In this document: one piece after another, positions 20,978 through 33,314 of the stretch
Layout of the letters: every line of letters starts with the position of its first letter
How positions within the stretch are numbered: the stretch's first letter is position 1
Origin: Hippasteria phrygiana
Taxonomy: Eukaryota; Echinodermata; Asteroidea; Valvatida; Goniasteridae
DNA length: 64,000 nucleotides
Assembly: GCA_037893225.1 (NCBI GenBank)
Contig: JAZGUH010000229.1
Span: 682,001 to 746,000 of the forward strand
Reading direction: 5' to 3'
Made by a program: the position numbers and the translations under genes
The notes under the pieces: generated by a model
The model's input: the letters and a program-made list of their open reading frames with translations, nothing else
What the model was told of the DNA's origin: nothing
Databases searched by the model: none

Positions 20978-21545
20978 AGTCTTCCTCAAAAGTCAAAGTC
21001 TGTCCTCTTTCCACAAATATTATTTTGCTATCACCACCAGCTTATTTAGGTGAGTTCTTTAATTTTCTTTTATAATGTGGATATATGCTTTTACAGGAAT
21101 GGTGTCCTAAACTACACAAATACCCTGATTTTAATTACTTATTGGGAATGAATCGGATTTTGTAGTGAGTGCTGTATTCAATCGCAGAAACCTGTATTCC
21201 AACATTAGGCCTACCTAATTATATGGTACTTCGAGGTTGTTCCTTCTCCATTCTTTTGTTGACTTTTTTTTTTTTTCCCAATTGAGCTTGGTTTCACTTT
21301 GAATTTCTCTGACGGTGGTAATTTTTGTCTACGTTCTATTTCTAAAAGCCTGGATACACGCGGCCTTTGCTTGTAAATGATTAGTGATGTGTAACTTGTA
21401 GGAAAAAAAATGAAATGTCTTCCAGTTTTGTACATAAATCAAATTTCTCCCACCTTGGCTCCAACGAGATAGCTCATCGAAAATTCTGATTTAAGTTCGT
21501 GCGCCCTCTATCGATACTAATCTATTAGTGTCCATACAGATTTTT

Positions 21546-21655
21546 CATACACTCAGAAAATTGTGGTGTTTGATTAGCACAACATAGTGTCTATATTGGA
21601 CGAATGGTTCCATATACATACTGCTCGGTGTTAATTTGACACCATAGTTTTTTGT
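21546..21655. mobile_element. Diverged MITE of the CACTGCAAAAA type
   Basis: Resembles 41253-41361: TGTGGTGTTTGATTAGCAC, GTGTCTATATTGGACGA, GTGTTAATTTGACACCA. The ends have decayed. Confidence 0.5.
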
Positions 21656-21817
21656 ATTGTATCTTATATTCAGTTTATTTGCCGCCAAATGGTGTCTGGA
21701 TTTGAGCTTGTAAATTCCTGAAATACAGACGATAATTGTTTTTATTTAGATGACAAATTTCACAATTTAGTCAAGACTATAGACGTATATATAAACTCAC
21801 AAGCCTTATGTGGTGAA

Positions 21818-22626
21818 TAGGAGACTTTTGAGACGCTGGTGGCAGCAGACATACCGGTCCTTTTTGCTGGTTCTGAGCAGGAGCTTGTAGGTCTGATCAT
21901 GCGCGAATAGTTCTAAGCATGCGCACTGGTGGTGAGAACAATGGGAACGGGACCGGCGCGGTTTGGAGCAATTCGGTTGGGCGACTGGAGTCGAATAGTC
22001 AATCTAGATGTCACGCAAAAGCTGCGTGGTTTGACTAATTGGATCAACCTAGCCCCGGACCATGGTTTCTCTAGTCAAATTCGCGAGTTACGTCACGGTT
22101 TCAAGATAGAGGATAGGTTAACTGGGGCAAGTTTTGCAAACGTTTACGATAAATTGTTTGTCTTGTCCAATGATAATAAATCTTTGCAATAAGATAATTA
22201 TTGATTACATTAAAGTTAAGTAGAAAAAATAATAGAAATAAATATTAGAAAATAAAAATGCCGTGCCAACATTTGCTATGTTAACATCTAGCAGACGACA
22301 TTAACTAGATTTGACGTAGTCGATCGACTAGACGAATTCAAGTGTAAAACAGACAACGCATGCGTGATTTAAATCGCAAATGGCCAAAAGGGACTAGGTC
22401 AGCAGCGGTAAGCACTTATCCAGAACCACCAAAATGACATCGTCATGTATTACTGAAAATACACTAGGCCAATATTAAATATGCACAAGGCGCGATGCGC
22501 GCTACGATGTCATTTTAGTAGTTCTAGAACTAAGCACTTATCCAGATTCTGGATAAGTGCTTACCGTCAGGAGCACCCGAACTTCCTCATGTCTGCTGCC
22601 ACCAGCGTCAAAAGGCGTCTCCCATT
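21818..22626. mobile_element. Foldback MITE E, copy 2, split by about 650 bp
   Basis: The left half (GAGACTTTTGAGACGCTGGTGG to ACAATGGGAACGGGACCGG) and the right half (GTCTGCTGCCACCAGCGTC) are separated by unrelated DNA. That DNA includes a nested element at 22407-22565 and an 87-codon frame with no recognisable domain. Confidence 0.65.
22407..22565. mobile_element. Foldback element GGTAAGCACTTATCCAGAACC, copy 1
   Basis: The left arm is GTAAGCACTTATCCAGAACC and the right arm GGATAAGTGCTTACC. Internal ACCAAAATGACATCGTC is mirrored by ACGATGTCATTTTAGT. A cleaner copy with target duplication is at 42216-42347. Confidence 0.7.
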
Positions 22627-22629
22627 AGC

Positions 22630-23870
22630 AACGAAACATGAGGGCGTTGTTTAGAATAGGTAACCGCGTTTTCAAAGATTTAATATCATTTGTCGTATAA
22701 ATTGCATCTATCATTCTTCAGAATTCCTACAAAGGATACTTTGCCAAAGAATTTAATCGTCAAAATTTGAGCATTTTTAAATATTAATTTACAAAAAGTT
22801 ACAGATAATTTCGCTTCAAGGCATTTGAAATCGCACTCAACTTAAGTACGATTAAAAGAAGCATGGCTTTTCGCTTTTGAAGACTGTTTGAACAAAGGCT
22901 TTGTAAAATTGCAGCCAAATCAATTTCTCAACGTTGCGATTTTAATTCACTTTCGGACCACGAAATGTAGCTTTACATTTTTAAAGATATTTCGAATTTA
23001 CGAATTGTTTTTAATTAAAAATCCAAAACCTTGCCTTGTCAAGGTTGCATAAAATTTACTCGTTTTCGTAAAATTAATGTGCATTTCCTTTGAGCTATCG
23101 GTACCATTTTTTGGCTAGTAACAAATATGTACATGTATGAAAGCCATCAGAAAATTGCACTTTGTCTCAAACTGTGTATAACAGAAATTTGCTTTCTTAA
23201 CACTTAATAATAATAATAATAATTAGAAATTTAGATGCATCTGGTAGCAATTATTCACAATTCAGTTGTTAAAATTATTACTGCATAGTGTAAATATACA
23301 GTTTTTCTAATTATGTACATACTAATCAAACTTTCCACAACAAATGAGGACAATAAAACTTTATAATGAAAAAATAATTGGAATATTTTATTTCGAAGTT
23401 TTAACTTCTCATTCAACCCAGAAAAATAAAGGCTGGACAAATGTTTGGCGTACTCAATCTCTTCGGCCTTCCGGCGAAGTTTTCTGCGAAAGAAGGAAAG
23501 TATAGGTACAAAAATATCCCCCCCACGGACCCACGACCTGGACACGCCCACCCCTGACGGACTATAGCACAGAGCAAACGGGAAGGACGAAGCATAACGT
23601 CCACCGAAACAGAAACCACGCCCACTGCATACGGACTTTGCTCGCCGATCATCCTAAGTATACATGCGCTGCCTAAAGTTTGACCCAAGATTTATGCATG
23701 AAGTTAGAATACACATTGTGCATTGCAAGACTGCAATTGCCGTCAAATCCGTTTCTGTAGTATATAAAGTAACTCTTATTCTAAAAAAAAAATGGATTTG
23801 CGGAATGCGGTATATACGTAATAACACAATAAGTTAACTGATCTAGCCCCTGGAGACGCAAAGCAAATTT
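22630..23870. other. No gene seen
   Basis: AT-rich DNA with a (TAA)n-like run near 23208. Two minus frames of 91-98 codons at 23255-23688 overlap each other in different frames. They have no recognisable domain and no convincing splice context. Confidence 0.35.
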
Positions 23871-23875
23871 CGTGT

Positions 23876-23999
23876 GAGGCGTTCCGTGAGTGCGTTTTCT
23901 GTCCGTTTTGTGTTCGTTTCGCTTTGAGCCCGTGGGCGGCCTATGGGTCGGAAACGGGACATCAAACGCACCGAAAACGCACTCGTGGAAAGCCGCTCT
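23876..23999. repeat. Imperfect inverted repeat
   Basis: The left arm GCGTTCCGTGAGTGCGTTTT and the right arm AAAACGCACTCGTGGAAAG face each other across about 90 bp. It is probably a decayed foldback element. Confidence 0.5.
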
Positions 24000-24029
24000 C
24001 GAAAGAGTTGTCTGATTTCACGCTCAAGT

Positions 24030-24185
24030 GGTAACTTCAATCCGGTACTTCAAGCAACCATACGTCCTGTCATTGAACACTGCAGCCACATCTGGGCTGC
24101 TGCTCCGGCCTGCTATTTGTCACTCTTTGATAAGATTCATGAGCGTGTTCCAAATCTGGTCGGTCAGGACCAGACATCTTTTACA
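24030..24185 (+). pseudogene. Non-LTR retrotransposon ORF2 fragment
   Basis: Translates to RPVIEHCSHIWAAAPACYLS followed by a region like 'LFDKIHERV.NLVGQD'. It parallels the fragment encoded on minus at 45640-45945. This is the segment just after the reverse-transcriptase active core in LINE proteins. It is only about 50 residues of a much longer protein, so non-functional. Confidence 0.6.
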
Positions 24186-24427
24186 CGAAGAAGATACATA
24201 CAGTTGAAGCCATCTTACCGGCAAATTATGTCGAACGACTTTCGCAAGCTGTCCCGGCCGCTTGTTTTTTTCCGTAGGTGGGTGTATCAATTTATGAATA
24301 ATTCAGTATTTTTTTTTTAATGAGAAATCATGTTAATTCATTATAATAGAACAGAACGTCACAGCATTGTTATTGTGTAGTCAACTATAGTTACATTAAA
24401 TCATTCGTCAAACAATCCACAAGGCAT

Positions 24428-24590
24428 TCTGGGTTTATGACTTCTGACTAGCGCCCACCCGAACAAAGATACTGACAATTTAGGAGACCGCCAACATATA
24501 TAGGGCAAAATAGCTCAGTTGATAGAGCGCCGGTACGGTAACCTGGAGGTCGCAGGTGCGAATCCCGCTCCTGCCAGTTTCTTTGTTCAC
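24428..24590 (+). repeat. tRNA-derived SINE F, copy 1
   Basis: Box A like TAGCTCAGTTGATAGAGCGC and box B like GGTGCGAATCCC within a tRNA-like body. A shared leader (ACTTCTGACTAGCGCCCACC) precedes it and the tail TTTCTTTGTTCACTTTG follows it. Other copies: 38998-39185 (plus), 53530-53668 (minus) and paired arms at 58115-58255. Shared non-tRNA flanks show it is a SINE, not a tRNA gene. Confidence 0.75.
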
Positions 24591-24636
24591 TTTGAAAGTA
24601 CATTAAATCATTTTAAAGAACAGCTGTTGTCTAGCT

Positions 24637-24713
24637 GTTACAGTCTAGTGGATAGTGGGATGGGCTACGAATCAAAAGGTCCCTAGTTCGAATCCACCTG
24701 TACCCACTTTTCT
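24637..24713 (+). repeat. tRNA-Arg-like SINE or tRNA pseudogene
   Basis: Reads TCTAGTGGATAGTGGGATGG, then GGCTACGAATCAAAAGG and AGTTCGAATCCAC. The middle resembles the anticodon arm of tRNA-Arg(ACG) and the end is a good T arm. The acceptor stem pairs poorly, so it is not called functional. Confidence 0.45.
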
Positions 24714-24951
24714 CTACTGTGATATCTTTCGGTTATTATTAATTTAAGGGGAAAAAGAGACCGAGAACCTAAGTGCTAGCAATGGAACCACTGAATTATT
24801 CATGAATTTGATACACCCACCTACGGAAAAAAATATGCATCCCGGCCGAATGACAATTAAGTAAATAAATACTTGTACATGACTTTAAGGGCACCAGAGG
24901 GTTATTTGGTCACAAAGCAAATTCAAAACTTTACTTACAGATTTGTGATGT

Positions 24952-25036
24952 GAGAGAATGGAGTCTGGTTAGCCAAGTGGTGCTTTCCTTAACTTCCATC
25001 GCTGTGACCCGGGTTCGATTCCCATCCCGGGCCGAA
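24952..25036 (+). repeat. tRNA-like SINE fragment
   Basis: GTTAGCCAAGTGGTGCTTTC (box A like) and GGGTTCGATTCCCATCCCGG (box B like) are spaced as in class II tRNAs. The D and anticodon arms are incomplete. Confidence 0.5.
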
Positions 25037-25315
25037 AAACATAAACAACAAAATATAATTCGAGGCCTTTCGGCCAGAAATATGCGGCTCATCTACGCTA
25101 TAGCGCACGAATTGCAAACAATGATGCGCTGGAGTGACGTCAGTGGTGATGTCAGCAACAGTGACCCGTTTCTAATCGCACGAGGGCCGCAGACGTCACG
25201 TCAACGACTTACTTCGGAAACAGCTCGATCTTAATCGGTTTTTCAAACTTCCCGGTGCTTGCTCCTGAATTGATTTTATCCCCCAAAATCTCTAAAGATG
25301 TAAATCGGATCTCGC

Positions 25316-28300
25316 CGTTTTAAAAGCAACTTTATCTTTGACCTAAACAATTTCAAGGCTTTACCCCTTGCCATTTTTGTTGCTTTTTGGCCCAAAAATG
25401 ACATTTTCCAAATTTGCTCAAAAATGATTCTAGAGAACTATCCCAGAAACCCGTGTCAAAAGTAATAAAATCATATCTGTTGGAAAAATTGCAATTTTTG
25501 CAATATTTTGGGGAAATATGAACAATTAAAAATTAATTAAAAGAACTCATTGTTGATCCCAGACATCTGAAATTGCACGGCTGACATCCCCATTCCATTC
25601 TCTAGCTCTGCTGCAGTTTTAAAGGAAACTTATCTTTTTACCTAAAAAATGGCAAGGCTTACCCCTTGCCATTTTTGTGGATTTTGGCCCAAAAATGACA
25701 TTTTCCGGATTATTCAAAAAAAACGATTCTAGAGATCTATCCCAGAAACCAGTATCAAAAGTAATAAATTCATATCTGTTAGAAAAATTGCAATTTTTAC
25801 AATATTTTTGGGAATTATGAAAAATTAAGAAAGCATTTAAAAATATCATTGTTGATCACAGACATCTGAAATTGCACGGCTGACATCCCCATTCCATTCT
25901 CTAGCTCTGCTGCAGTTTTGAAGGCAACCTATTTTTTTACCTTAAAAATTTTAATTTTTATCGATTTTGGCCGAATTTTTTTTAATTTTTTTAATTTGTC
26001 AAATATTTTTTGTAGAGAACTTTGGGAGTGCCAGGAACCCATTTCGAGAGTTATCAAATCATATCTGATAGAAAAATTAAAATTATGCCAAATTTTGAAG
26101 AAAATGTAAAAAATAAAAAAATTCATATAAACAAATCATTGTTGATCCCAGACATCTGAAATTGTAAGGCTGACATCTACCATTTCATTCTGTTTCTCTG
26201 CAGTTTTAAAAGGCAACTTTATCTTTGACCTAAAAAATGGCAAGGCTTACCCCTTGCCATTTTTGTGGATTTTGGCCCAAAAATGAAATTTTCCAAATTT
26301 TCCAAAAAAGCGATTCTAGAGAACTATCCCAGAAACCCGTATCAAAAGTAATAAAGTCATATCTGTTGGAAAAATTGCAATTTTTGCAATATTTTGGGGA
26401 AATATGAACAATTATAAATTTATTAAAAGAACTCATTGTTGATCCCAGACATCTGAAATTGCACGGCTGACACCTCCATTCCATTCTTTAGCTCTATGCA
26501 GTTTTGAAGGAAACTTATTTTTTGACATAAAAAAATTCCATTTTTATCGATTTTGGCCGAAAATGACATTTTCCAAATTTGTCAGAGATTGATTGTAGGG
26601 AACTATAGGTGTGTCAGAAACCAATTTGAAGAGTAATCAAATCATATCTGATAGACAAATTGCAATTATGCAATATTTAGGAGAAAATATGAAAAATTAA
26701 AAAATCATAAAAAAACTCATTGTTCATCCCAGACATCTGAAATTGAACCTCTGACATCCCCATTCCGTTCTCTAGCTCTGCTGCAGTTTTGAAGGCAACT
26801 TATTTTTTGGCCTAAAAATATAGCAAGGCTGGCCCCTTGCCATTTTTGTGGATTTTGGCCCAAAAATGAAATTTTCTAAATTTTCCAAAAAAGCGATTCT
26901 AGAGAACTATCCCAGAAACCCGTATCAAAAGTAATAAAGTCATATCTGTTGGAAAAATTGCAATTTTTGCAATATTTTGGGGAAATATATGAACAATTAT
27001 AAATTTATTAAGAGAACTCATTGTTGATCCCAGACATCTGAAATTGCACGGCTGACACCTCCATTCCATTCTTTAGCTCTATGCAGTTTTGAAGGAAACT
27101 TATTTTTTGACATAAAAAAATTCCATTTTTATCAATTTTGGCCGAAAATTACTTTTCTAAATTTGTCAAAAAATGATTGTAGAGAACTTTGGGAGTGCAA
27201 GAAACCCATTTCGAGAGTTATCAAATCATATCTGATAGAAAAATTACAATTATGCAATATTTTGGAGAAAATGTAAAAAATAAAGAAATTCATGCAAACA
27301 AATCATTGTTGATCCCAGACATCTGAAATTGCATGGCTGACATCCCCATTCCATTCTCTAGCTCTGCTGCAGTTTTGAAGGCAACTTATTTTTGACCTTA
27401 AAAATATTGCCAAGGCTTACCCCTTGCCATTTTCGTCGATTTTGGCCCAAAAATGACATTTTCTAAATTTGTCAGAAATTGATTCTAGAGAACTATGAGA
27501 GTGCCAGAAACCCATTTGGAGAGTAATCATATCATATCTAATAGAACAATTGCAATTATGCAATATTTAGGAGAAAATATGAAAAATTAAAAAATCATAA
27601 AAAACTCATTGTTCATCCCAGACATCTGAAATTGAACGTCTGACATCCCCATTCCGTTCTCTAGCTCTGCTGCAGTTTTGAAGGCAACTTATTTTTTGGC
27701 CTAAAAATATAGCAAGGCTTACCCCTTGCCATTTTTGTAGATTTTGGCCAACAAAAATGACATTTTCCAATTTTGCCAGAAATAAATTGTAGAGAACTAT
27801 AGGTGTGCCAGAAACCCATTTCGAGAGTTATCAAATCATATCTGATAGAAAAATTAAAATTATGCAATATTTTGGAGAAAATGTAAAAAATAACAAAATT
27901 CATGCAAACAAATCATTGTTGATCACAGACATCTGAAATTGCATAGCTGACATCCCCATTCCATTCTTTAGCTCTGCTGCAGTTTTGAAGGAAACTTATT
28001 TTTTGACCTAAAAAATGGCAATTTTGTCGATTTTGGCCCAAAAATGACATTTTCCAAATTTGTCAGAGATTGATTGTAGGGAACTATAGGTGTGTCAGAA
28101 ACCAATTTGAAGAGTAATCAAATCATATCTGATAGACAAATTGCAATTATGCAATATTTGGAGTAAATATGAAAAATTAAAAATTCATTTTAAAAACCTC
28201 ATTGTTGATCCCAGACATCTGAAATTGCAAGGCTGACATCTACCATTTCATTCTGTCTCTCTGCAGTTTTAAAAGGCAACTTTATCTTTGACCTTAAAAA

Positions 28301-31300
28301 TGGCAATCTTTCCCCCTTGCAATTTTTGTGGATTTTGGCCCAAAAAAATGACATTTTTCAATTTTGCCAGAAATAAATTGTAGAGAACTATAGGTGTGCC
28401 AGAAACCCATTTGGAGAGTATTCAAATCATATCTGATAGAAAAATTGCAATAATGCAATATTTTGGGGAAATTATGAAAAATTTAAAATACATTAAAATA
28501 ATTCATTGTTCATCCCAGACATCTGAAATTGCAAGCCTGACATCCCAATTCCATTCTCTAGCTCTGCTGCAGTTTTGAAGGCAACTTATTTTTTGACATA
28601 AAAAACTGCCATTTTTATCGATTTTGGCCGAAAATTACTTTTCCAAATTTGTCAAAAATTGATTGTAGAGAACTTTGGGAGTGCCAGAAACCCATTTCGA
28701 GAGTTATCAAATCATATCTGATAGAACAATTACAATTATGCAATATTTTGGAGAAAATGTAAAAAATAAAAACATTCATGCAAACAAATCATTGTTGATC
28801 CCAGATATCTGAAATTGCATGGCTGACATCCCCATTCCATTCTCTAGCTCTGCAGTTTTATAAGGCAACTTTATCTTTGACCTAAAAAATGGCAAGGCTT
28901 ACCCCTTGCCATTTTTGTACCCCTTGCCATTTTTGTGGATTTTGGCCAACAAAAATGACATTTTCCAATTTTGCCAGAAATAAATTGTAGAGAACTATAG
29001 GTGTGCCAGAAACCCATTTCGAGAGTTATCAAATCATATCTGATAGAAAAATTAAAATTATGCAATATTTTGGAGAAAATGTAAAAAATAACAAAATTCA
29101 TGCAAACAAATCATTGTTGATCACAGACATCTGAAATTGCATAGCTGACATCCCCATTCCATTCTTTAGCTCTGCTGCAGTTTTGAAGGAAACTTATTTT
29201 TTGACCTAAAAAATGGCAAGGCTTACCCCTTGCCATTTTTGTCGATTTGGGCCCAAAAATGAAATTTTCCGGATTATTCAAAAAAAAATGATTCTAGAGA
29301 TCTATCCCAGAAACCAGTATCAAAAGTAATAAAATCATATCTGTTAGAAAAATTGCAATTTTTACAATATTTTGGGGAAATATGAAAAATTAAGAAAGCA
29401 TTTAAAAATGTCATTGTTGATCACAGACATCTGAAATTGCACGGCTGACACCCCATTCCATTCTCTAGCTCTGCTGCAGTTTTTAAGGCAAGCTATTTTT
29501 TGACCTTAAAAAATTTCATTTTTATCGATTTTGGCTGAAAAATTGCTTTTTTCAAAATTTGTCAAAAATTTATTGTAGAGAACTTTGGGAGTGCCAGAAA
29601 CCCATTTCGAGAGTTATCAAATCATATCTGATAGAAAAATTAAAATTATGCCAAATTTTGGAGAAAATGTAAAAAATAAAAAAAATCATACAAACAAATC
29701 ATTGTTGATCCCAGACATCTGAAATTGTAAGGCTGACATCTGCCATTTCATTCTGTTTCTCTGCAGTTTTAAAAGGCAATTTTATCTTTGACCTAAAAAA
29801 TGGCAAGGCTTACCCTTGCCATTTTTGTGGATTTTGGCCAAAAAAAATGACATTTTCCAATTTTGCCAGAAATAAATTGTAGAGAACTATAGGTGTGCCA
29901 GAAACCCATTTCGAGAGTTATCAAATCATATCTGATAGAAAAATTAAAATTATGCAATATTTTGGAGAAAATGTAAAAAATAACAAAATTCAGGCAAACA
30001 AATCATTGTTGATCCCAGATATCTGAAATTGCATGGCTGACATCCCCATTCCATTCTTTAGCTCTGCTGCAGTTTTGAAGGAAACTTATTTTTTGACCTA
30101 AAAAATGGCAAGGCTTACCCCTTGCCATTTTTGTCGATTTTGGCCCAAAAGTGACATTTTCCAAATTTGTCAGAGATTGATTGTAGGGAACTATAGGTGT
30201 GCCAGAAACCAATTTAAAGAGTAATCAAATCATATCTGATAGACAAATTGCAATTATGCAATATTTGGAGTAAATATGAAAAATAAAAAATTCATTTTAA
30301 AAACCTCATTGTTGATCCCAGACATCTGAAATTGCAAGGCTGACATCCCCATCCATTCTCTAGCTCTGCTGCAGTTTTGAAGGAAACTTATATTTTTACC
30401 TAAAAAAATGGCAAGGCTTACCCCTTGCAATTTTTGTGGATTTTGGCACAAAAATGAAATTTTCCAAATTTGCCAAAAAAATGATTCTAAAGAACTATCC
30501 CAGAAACCCGTATCATCTGAAATTGCACGGCTGGCATCTCCATTCCTGGTCTTGAGTCAAGACTGGGTTTATCGTTTGTTCCGATCCCCGCGCCAGCTGC
30601 AGTATGAGCCATGATGCGCGATCCTTTTTTAACTGCACAAAGTACACCAATAGAGGGGGCTATTGTACTGTTCCTGCCGTACATGCCACGTCTACTCTCG
30701 ATTAGAACATACGCGTTGTCACTACACAGTACACGACATGTATTCGCGTAGTACGGACGGCGCAGGGAACAAATAAAAAACCCAGTCTTGGAGCAAGACT
30801 ACTCAATTCCTTGCTTTAGCTCTGCTGCAGTTTTGAAGGGATCTTATTTTTTTACCTAAACAAATGGCAAGGCTTACACCTTGCCATTTTTGTCAATTGT
30901 GGACCAAAAATGACATTTTCCAAATTTGCAAGAAATGGATTGTAGAGAACTATATGTGTGCCAGAAATTGATTTCTACAGTAATAAAATCATATCTGATG
31001 GACAAATTGCAATAATGCAATATTTTAGGGAAATATGCAAAATTAAAAATTCATTTAAAAAAACTCATTGTTGATCCTAGACATCTGAAATTGCACGGCT
31101 GACATCCCCATTCCATTATTTAGCTCTGCTGCAGTTGTAAAGGCAACCTATTTCTGGCCTAAAAAATGGCAAGGCTTACCCCTTGCCATTTTTGTCAATT
31201 TTGGCAGAAAAATTACATTTTCCAAGAGAACTGTGACAGTGCCACAAACCCATTCGGAGAGTATTCAAATCATATCTGACAGAAAATGTCAAATTGTTCA

Positions 31301-31720
31301 ATATTTTGGTGAAAATATGAAAAATTAATATTTTGTAATGAACAACTCCATTGTTGATCCCAGACATCTGAAATTGCACGGCTGACATTCTCTATCTCTG
31401 TTGCAATTTTAAAGGCAGCTTATTTTTTTATCTGAAATTGATTCGATTTAAACACTTAAAAGTGCTAGAAACTCATTTCGACTGTCATGAAAGCATATCC
31501 GATATAATTATTGCCCTATTTTGAAAATTTTGGGAGGAAAATTAAATATTTAGAAATTCATAAAAGTCATAGTTGATCCCAAACAGGGCTAAAGGGCTCC
31601 ATTCCAGTGCATCTCTGCTGCAATTTGAACCGACCGGAAAAAATATAGCAACGGTAACCTGCTTTTTTGTCGATTTTGGCCCCAAAATGACTGAAATTGA
31701 TCTAGAGATATGCAGGACTA
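25316..31720. repeat. Satellite array, about 21 monomers of roughly 297 bp
   Basis: The phrase CAGACATCTGAAATTG recurs about every 290-305 bp from 25560 to 31365. Each monomer also holds CTCTGCTGCAGTTTTGAAGG, CATATCTGATAGAAAAATT and TGCAATATTTTGG. Many carry the hairpin AATGGCAAGG/CCTTGCCATT with a six-base loop; in others the module is partly deleted. Near-identical blocks two monomers apart (26300/26890), four (27728/28924), three (28944/29836) and twelve (25725/29285) indicate unequal exchange with higher-order duplication. The outermost units (31380-31720) are the most diverged. Open frames inside are periodic artefacts. Confidence 0.95.
30547..30805. mobile_element. MITE inserted in the satellite, ATTCC duplication
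   Basis: A 259-bp non-satellite block breaks one monomer. The ends are inverted: AAGACTGGGTTT on the left and AAACCCAGTCTT on the right, each next to a small palindrome (GTCTTGAGTCAAGAC; GTCTTGGAGCAAGAC). The monomer bases ATTCC occur on both sides (30542-30546, 30806-30810), consistent with a 5-bp target duplication. It is richer in GC and CpG than the array. The monomer to its left is also shortened. Confidence 0.78.
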
Positions 31721-32070
31721 ACAGAAACAAAGCAGTACAAACAAAAGACCCAATCACAAGGATAATTGGAAGTCTTCTGTATACACACGCAGTGTATACA
31801 CACGATGTCTGTTGGAAAGGGGCTGCAGAATATAAATTAGCAAGCACGACAATCTTCTCCGAAAAATAGACTTGCCCTCAGTCTATACTCGATATCAATC
31901 TACACTGTATCATTTCTTAGTGTAACCTGACACGGTGGTACCCAACCCTCGACGCATCTCTAAATTAATTTGGCCACGAGCTATGCGAAGTATAATCCGG
32001 ACGTCCCTGAAAGTCACAGACTGTGGCGCAAACATGAAAAGGTCTCAGCACCGGGTGAGCTAAAAACACA
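31720..32070. other. No gene seen
   Basis: Unique-looking DNA between the satellite edge and a foldback element. A short direct repeat of ATACACACGCAGT/ATACACACGATGT lies near 31780-31805. Confidence 0.35.
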
Positions 32071-32402
32071 AATTGCAGACATACCGGTCCTTTTTGCTTC
32101 TCCTGAGCATGCGCGCGTAATTCTGAGCACGCCCACGACTTGTTAGAACAATAGGAAAGGGATAAGATTTGAAGCTTTGCACGGTGAAGGTATGGCAATA
32201 AGGTAAAGATTTGCGGTAGCACCATGTGCCAACTCTCTTTGGTGACCTAGGTAGAGTACTGTCCGGAACGTTGAGTTTCCCCGGTTCTTTTCAGAACCCC
32301 CACAAACTCACAAAAGAGAGAGTTGCCGCATGTTGCTCTCGCAAATCTTTACCTTAAAACTGGAAAAGGAACGGTATGTCTGCTGCCACCAGCGCCTCAA
32401 AG
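32070..32402. mobile_element. Foldback MITE E, copy 3, with nested insertion
   Basis: Left part GCAGACATACCGGTCC and right part GGTATGTCTGCTGCCACCAG. The left terminus is degraded. A second foldback lies within it at 32200-32355. Confidence 0.65.
32200..32355. mobile_element. Foldback MITE AAGGTAAAGATTTGCG
   Basis: Arms AAGGTAAAGATTTGCGGTAG and CTCGCAAATCTTTACCTT, followed inward by GCCAACTCTCTTT and AAAGAGAGAGTTGC. It is 156 bp and nested inside MITE E copy 3. Confidence 0.75.
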
Positions 32403-32654
32403 GGAAGGAGTTTATGGTTATAACCAAAAATAAAAGCCCTCGGATGAACAACAACTGATCAGACACGAAGCTCCAAAAAACATGAATCAAAGGAGCGAAT
32501 TCATATTCAAATTTTTAAACTTTATTCTGGGGGATATAAGGAACAAAACCGATTTTTCCAAAGAAAAATTCCACATCCTTTCTTCATAGGCTCCAACTAC
32601 CTCCTCGAGAAAAGTTCACAAAACTATGAACTCTTGGACGTCTTGATAGGGAAC

Positions 32655-32794
32655 AATGGGGTACTTTTGAGACGCTGGTGGCAGCAGACATACCGGTCCT
32701 TTTTGTTGGGTCTGAGCATGCGCACGACTGGTGAGAACCATGGAAAAGGACCGGTATGTCTGCTGCCACCAAGCGTCCCAAAAAGTCCCCCATT
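32655..32794. mobile_element. Foldback MITE E, copy 4 (compact, intact)
   Basis: Arms ACTTTTGAGACGCTGGTGGC and GCCACCAAGCGTCCCAAAAA. They continue into CAGACATACCGGTCCTTTTT and its complement, so about 60 bp of each side pairs. The loop holds CTGAGCATGCGCACGACTGG. Confidence 0.85.
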
Positions 32795-32799
32795 ATCTT

Positions 32800-33310
32800 T
32801 GGATTATGACCCATAGTGTAGTCTGCTTTTAATTCTCCAGGATTAAAAAACACATTTTCTTTCTTGTCCCTGTAAGCTTTACTCCATGTTTGAAGATGCA
32901 AATTAGGTAAATACTAACCGATCATAAAATAGAAAAATCGGGACCAATTGTGATCCCTTTAAATTTGTTCTAATTTGTACTTATACAGCTAATAAAAAGA
33001 AAATACTGTATAGAAATGAAAGGTTGTAAACCAGCCATCATTACAATATCTCTTGTTCCTTCTATTTAGATTTGACCCGCGACCTTCCATACTGCCCTCT
33101 GTTGGCTAAAAGCATTGCAACGCATGATTCTGACAGCAAATACTAACTCATTTTTTAATAGACGAATTTCACATTAGCCTGTTCTGCGCACTTCCGGGTT
33201 GAAAGCGAGACTCTCAAAGCTCAACAAACACGGTGCTATTTAACACATTCATTCATGCAAGAATGAATCACGCCATAAATGGCAGCGCAGCGCACGTTCG
33301 GCGTCCTTAG
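32800..33310. other. No gene seen
   Basis: AT-rich DNA with no repeat boundary or long frame that can be supported. Confidence 0.35.
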
Positions 33311-33314
33311 TTAT

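Noticed and set aside
24500..24713. Functional tRNA genes
   Set aside because: Copies share long non-tRNA flanks, have mismatched stems and recur as SINEs elsewhere in the window.
25619..31388. Recurring minus-strand frames such as NRYDFITFDTGFW in the satellite
   Set aside because: They repeat with monomer period, are broken differently in each unit and match the non-coding pattern of satellite drift.
25316..31720. CRISPR-like array
   Set aside because: Repeats are about 297 bp, contiguous and diverged, without short repeats plus unique spacers, in an animal genome.
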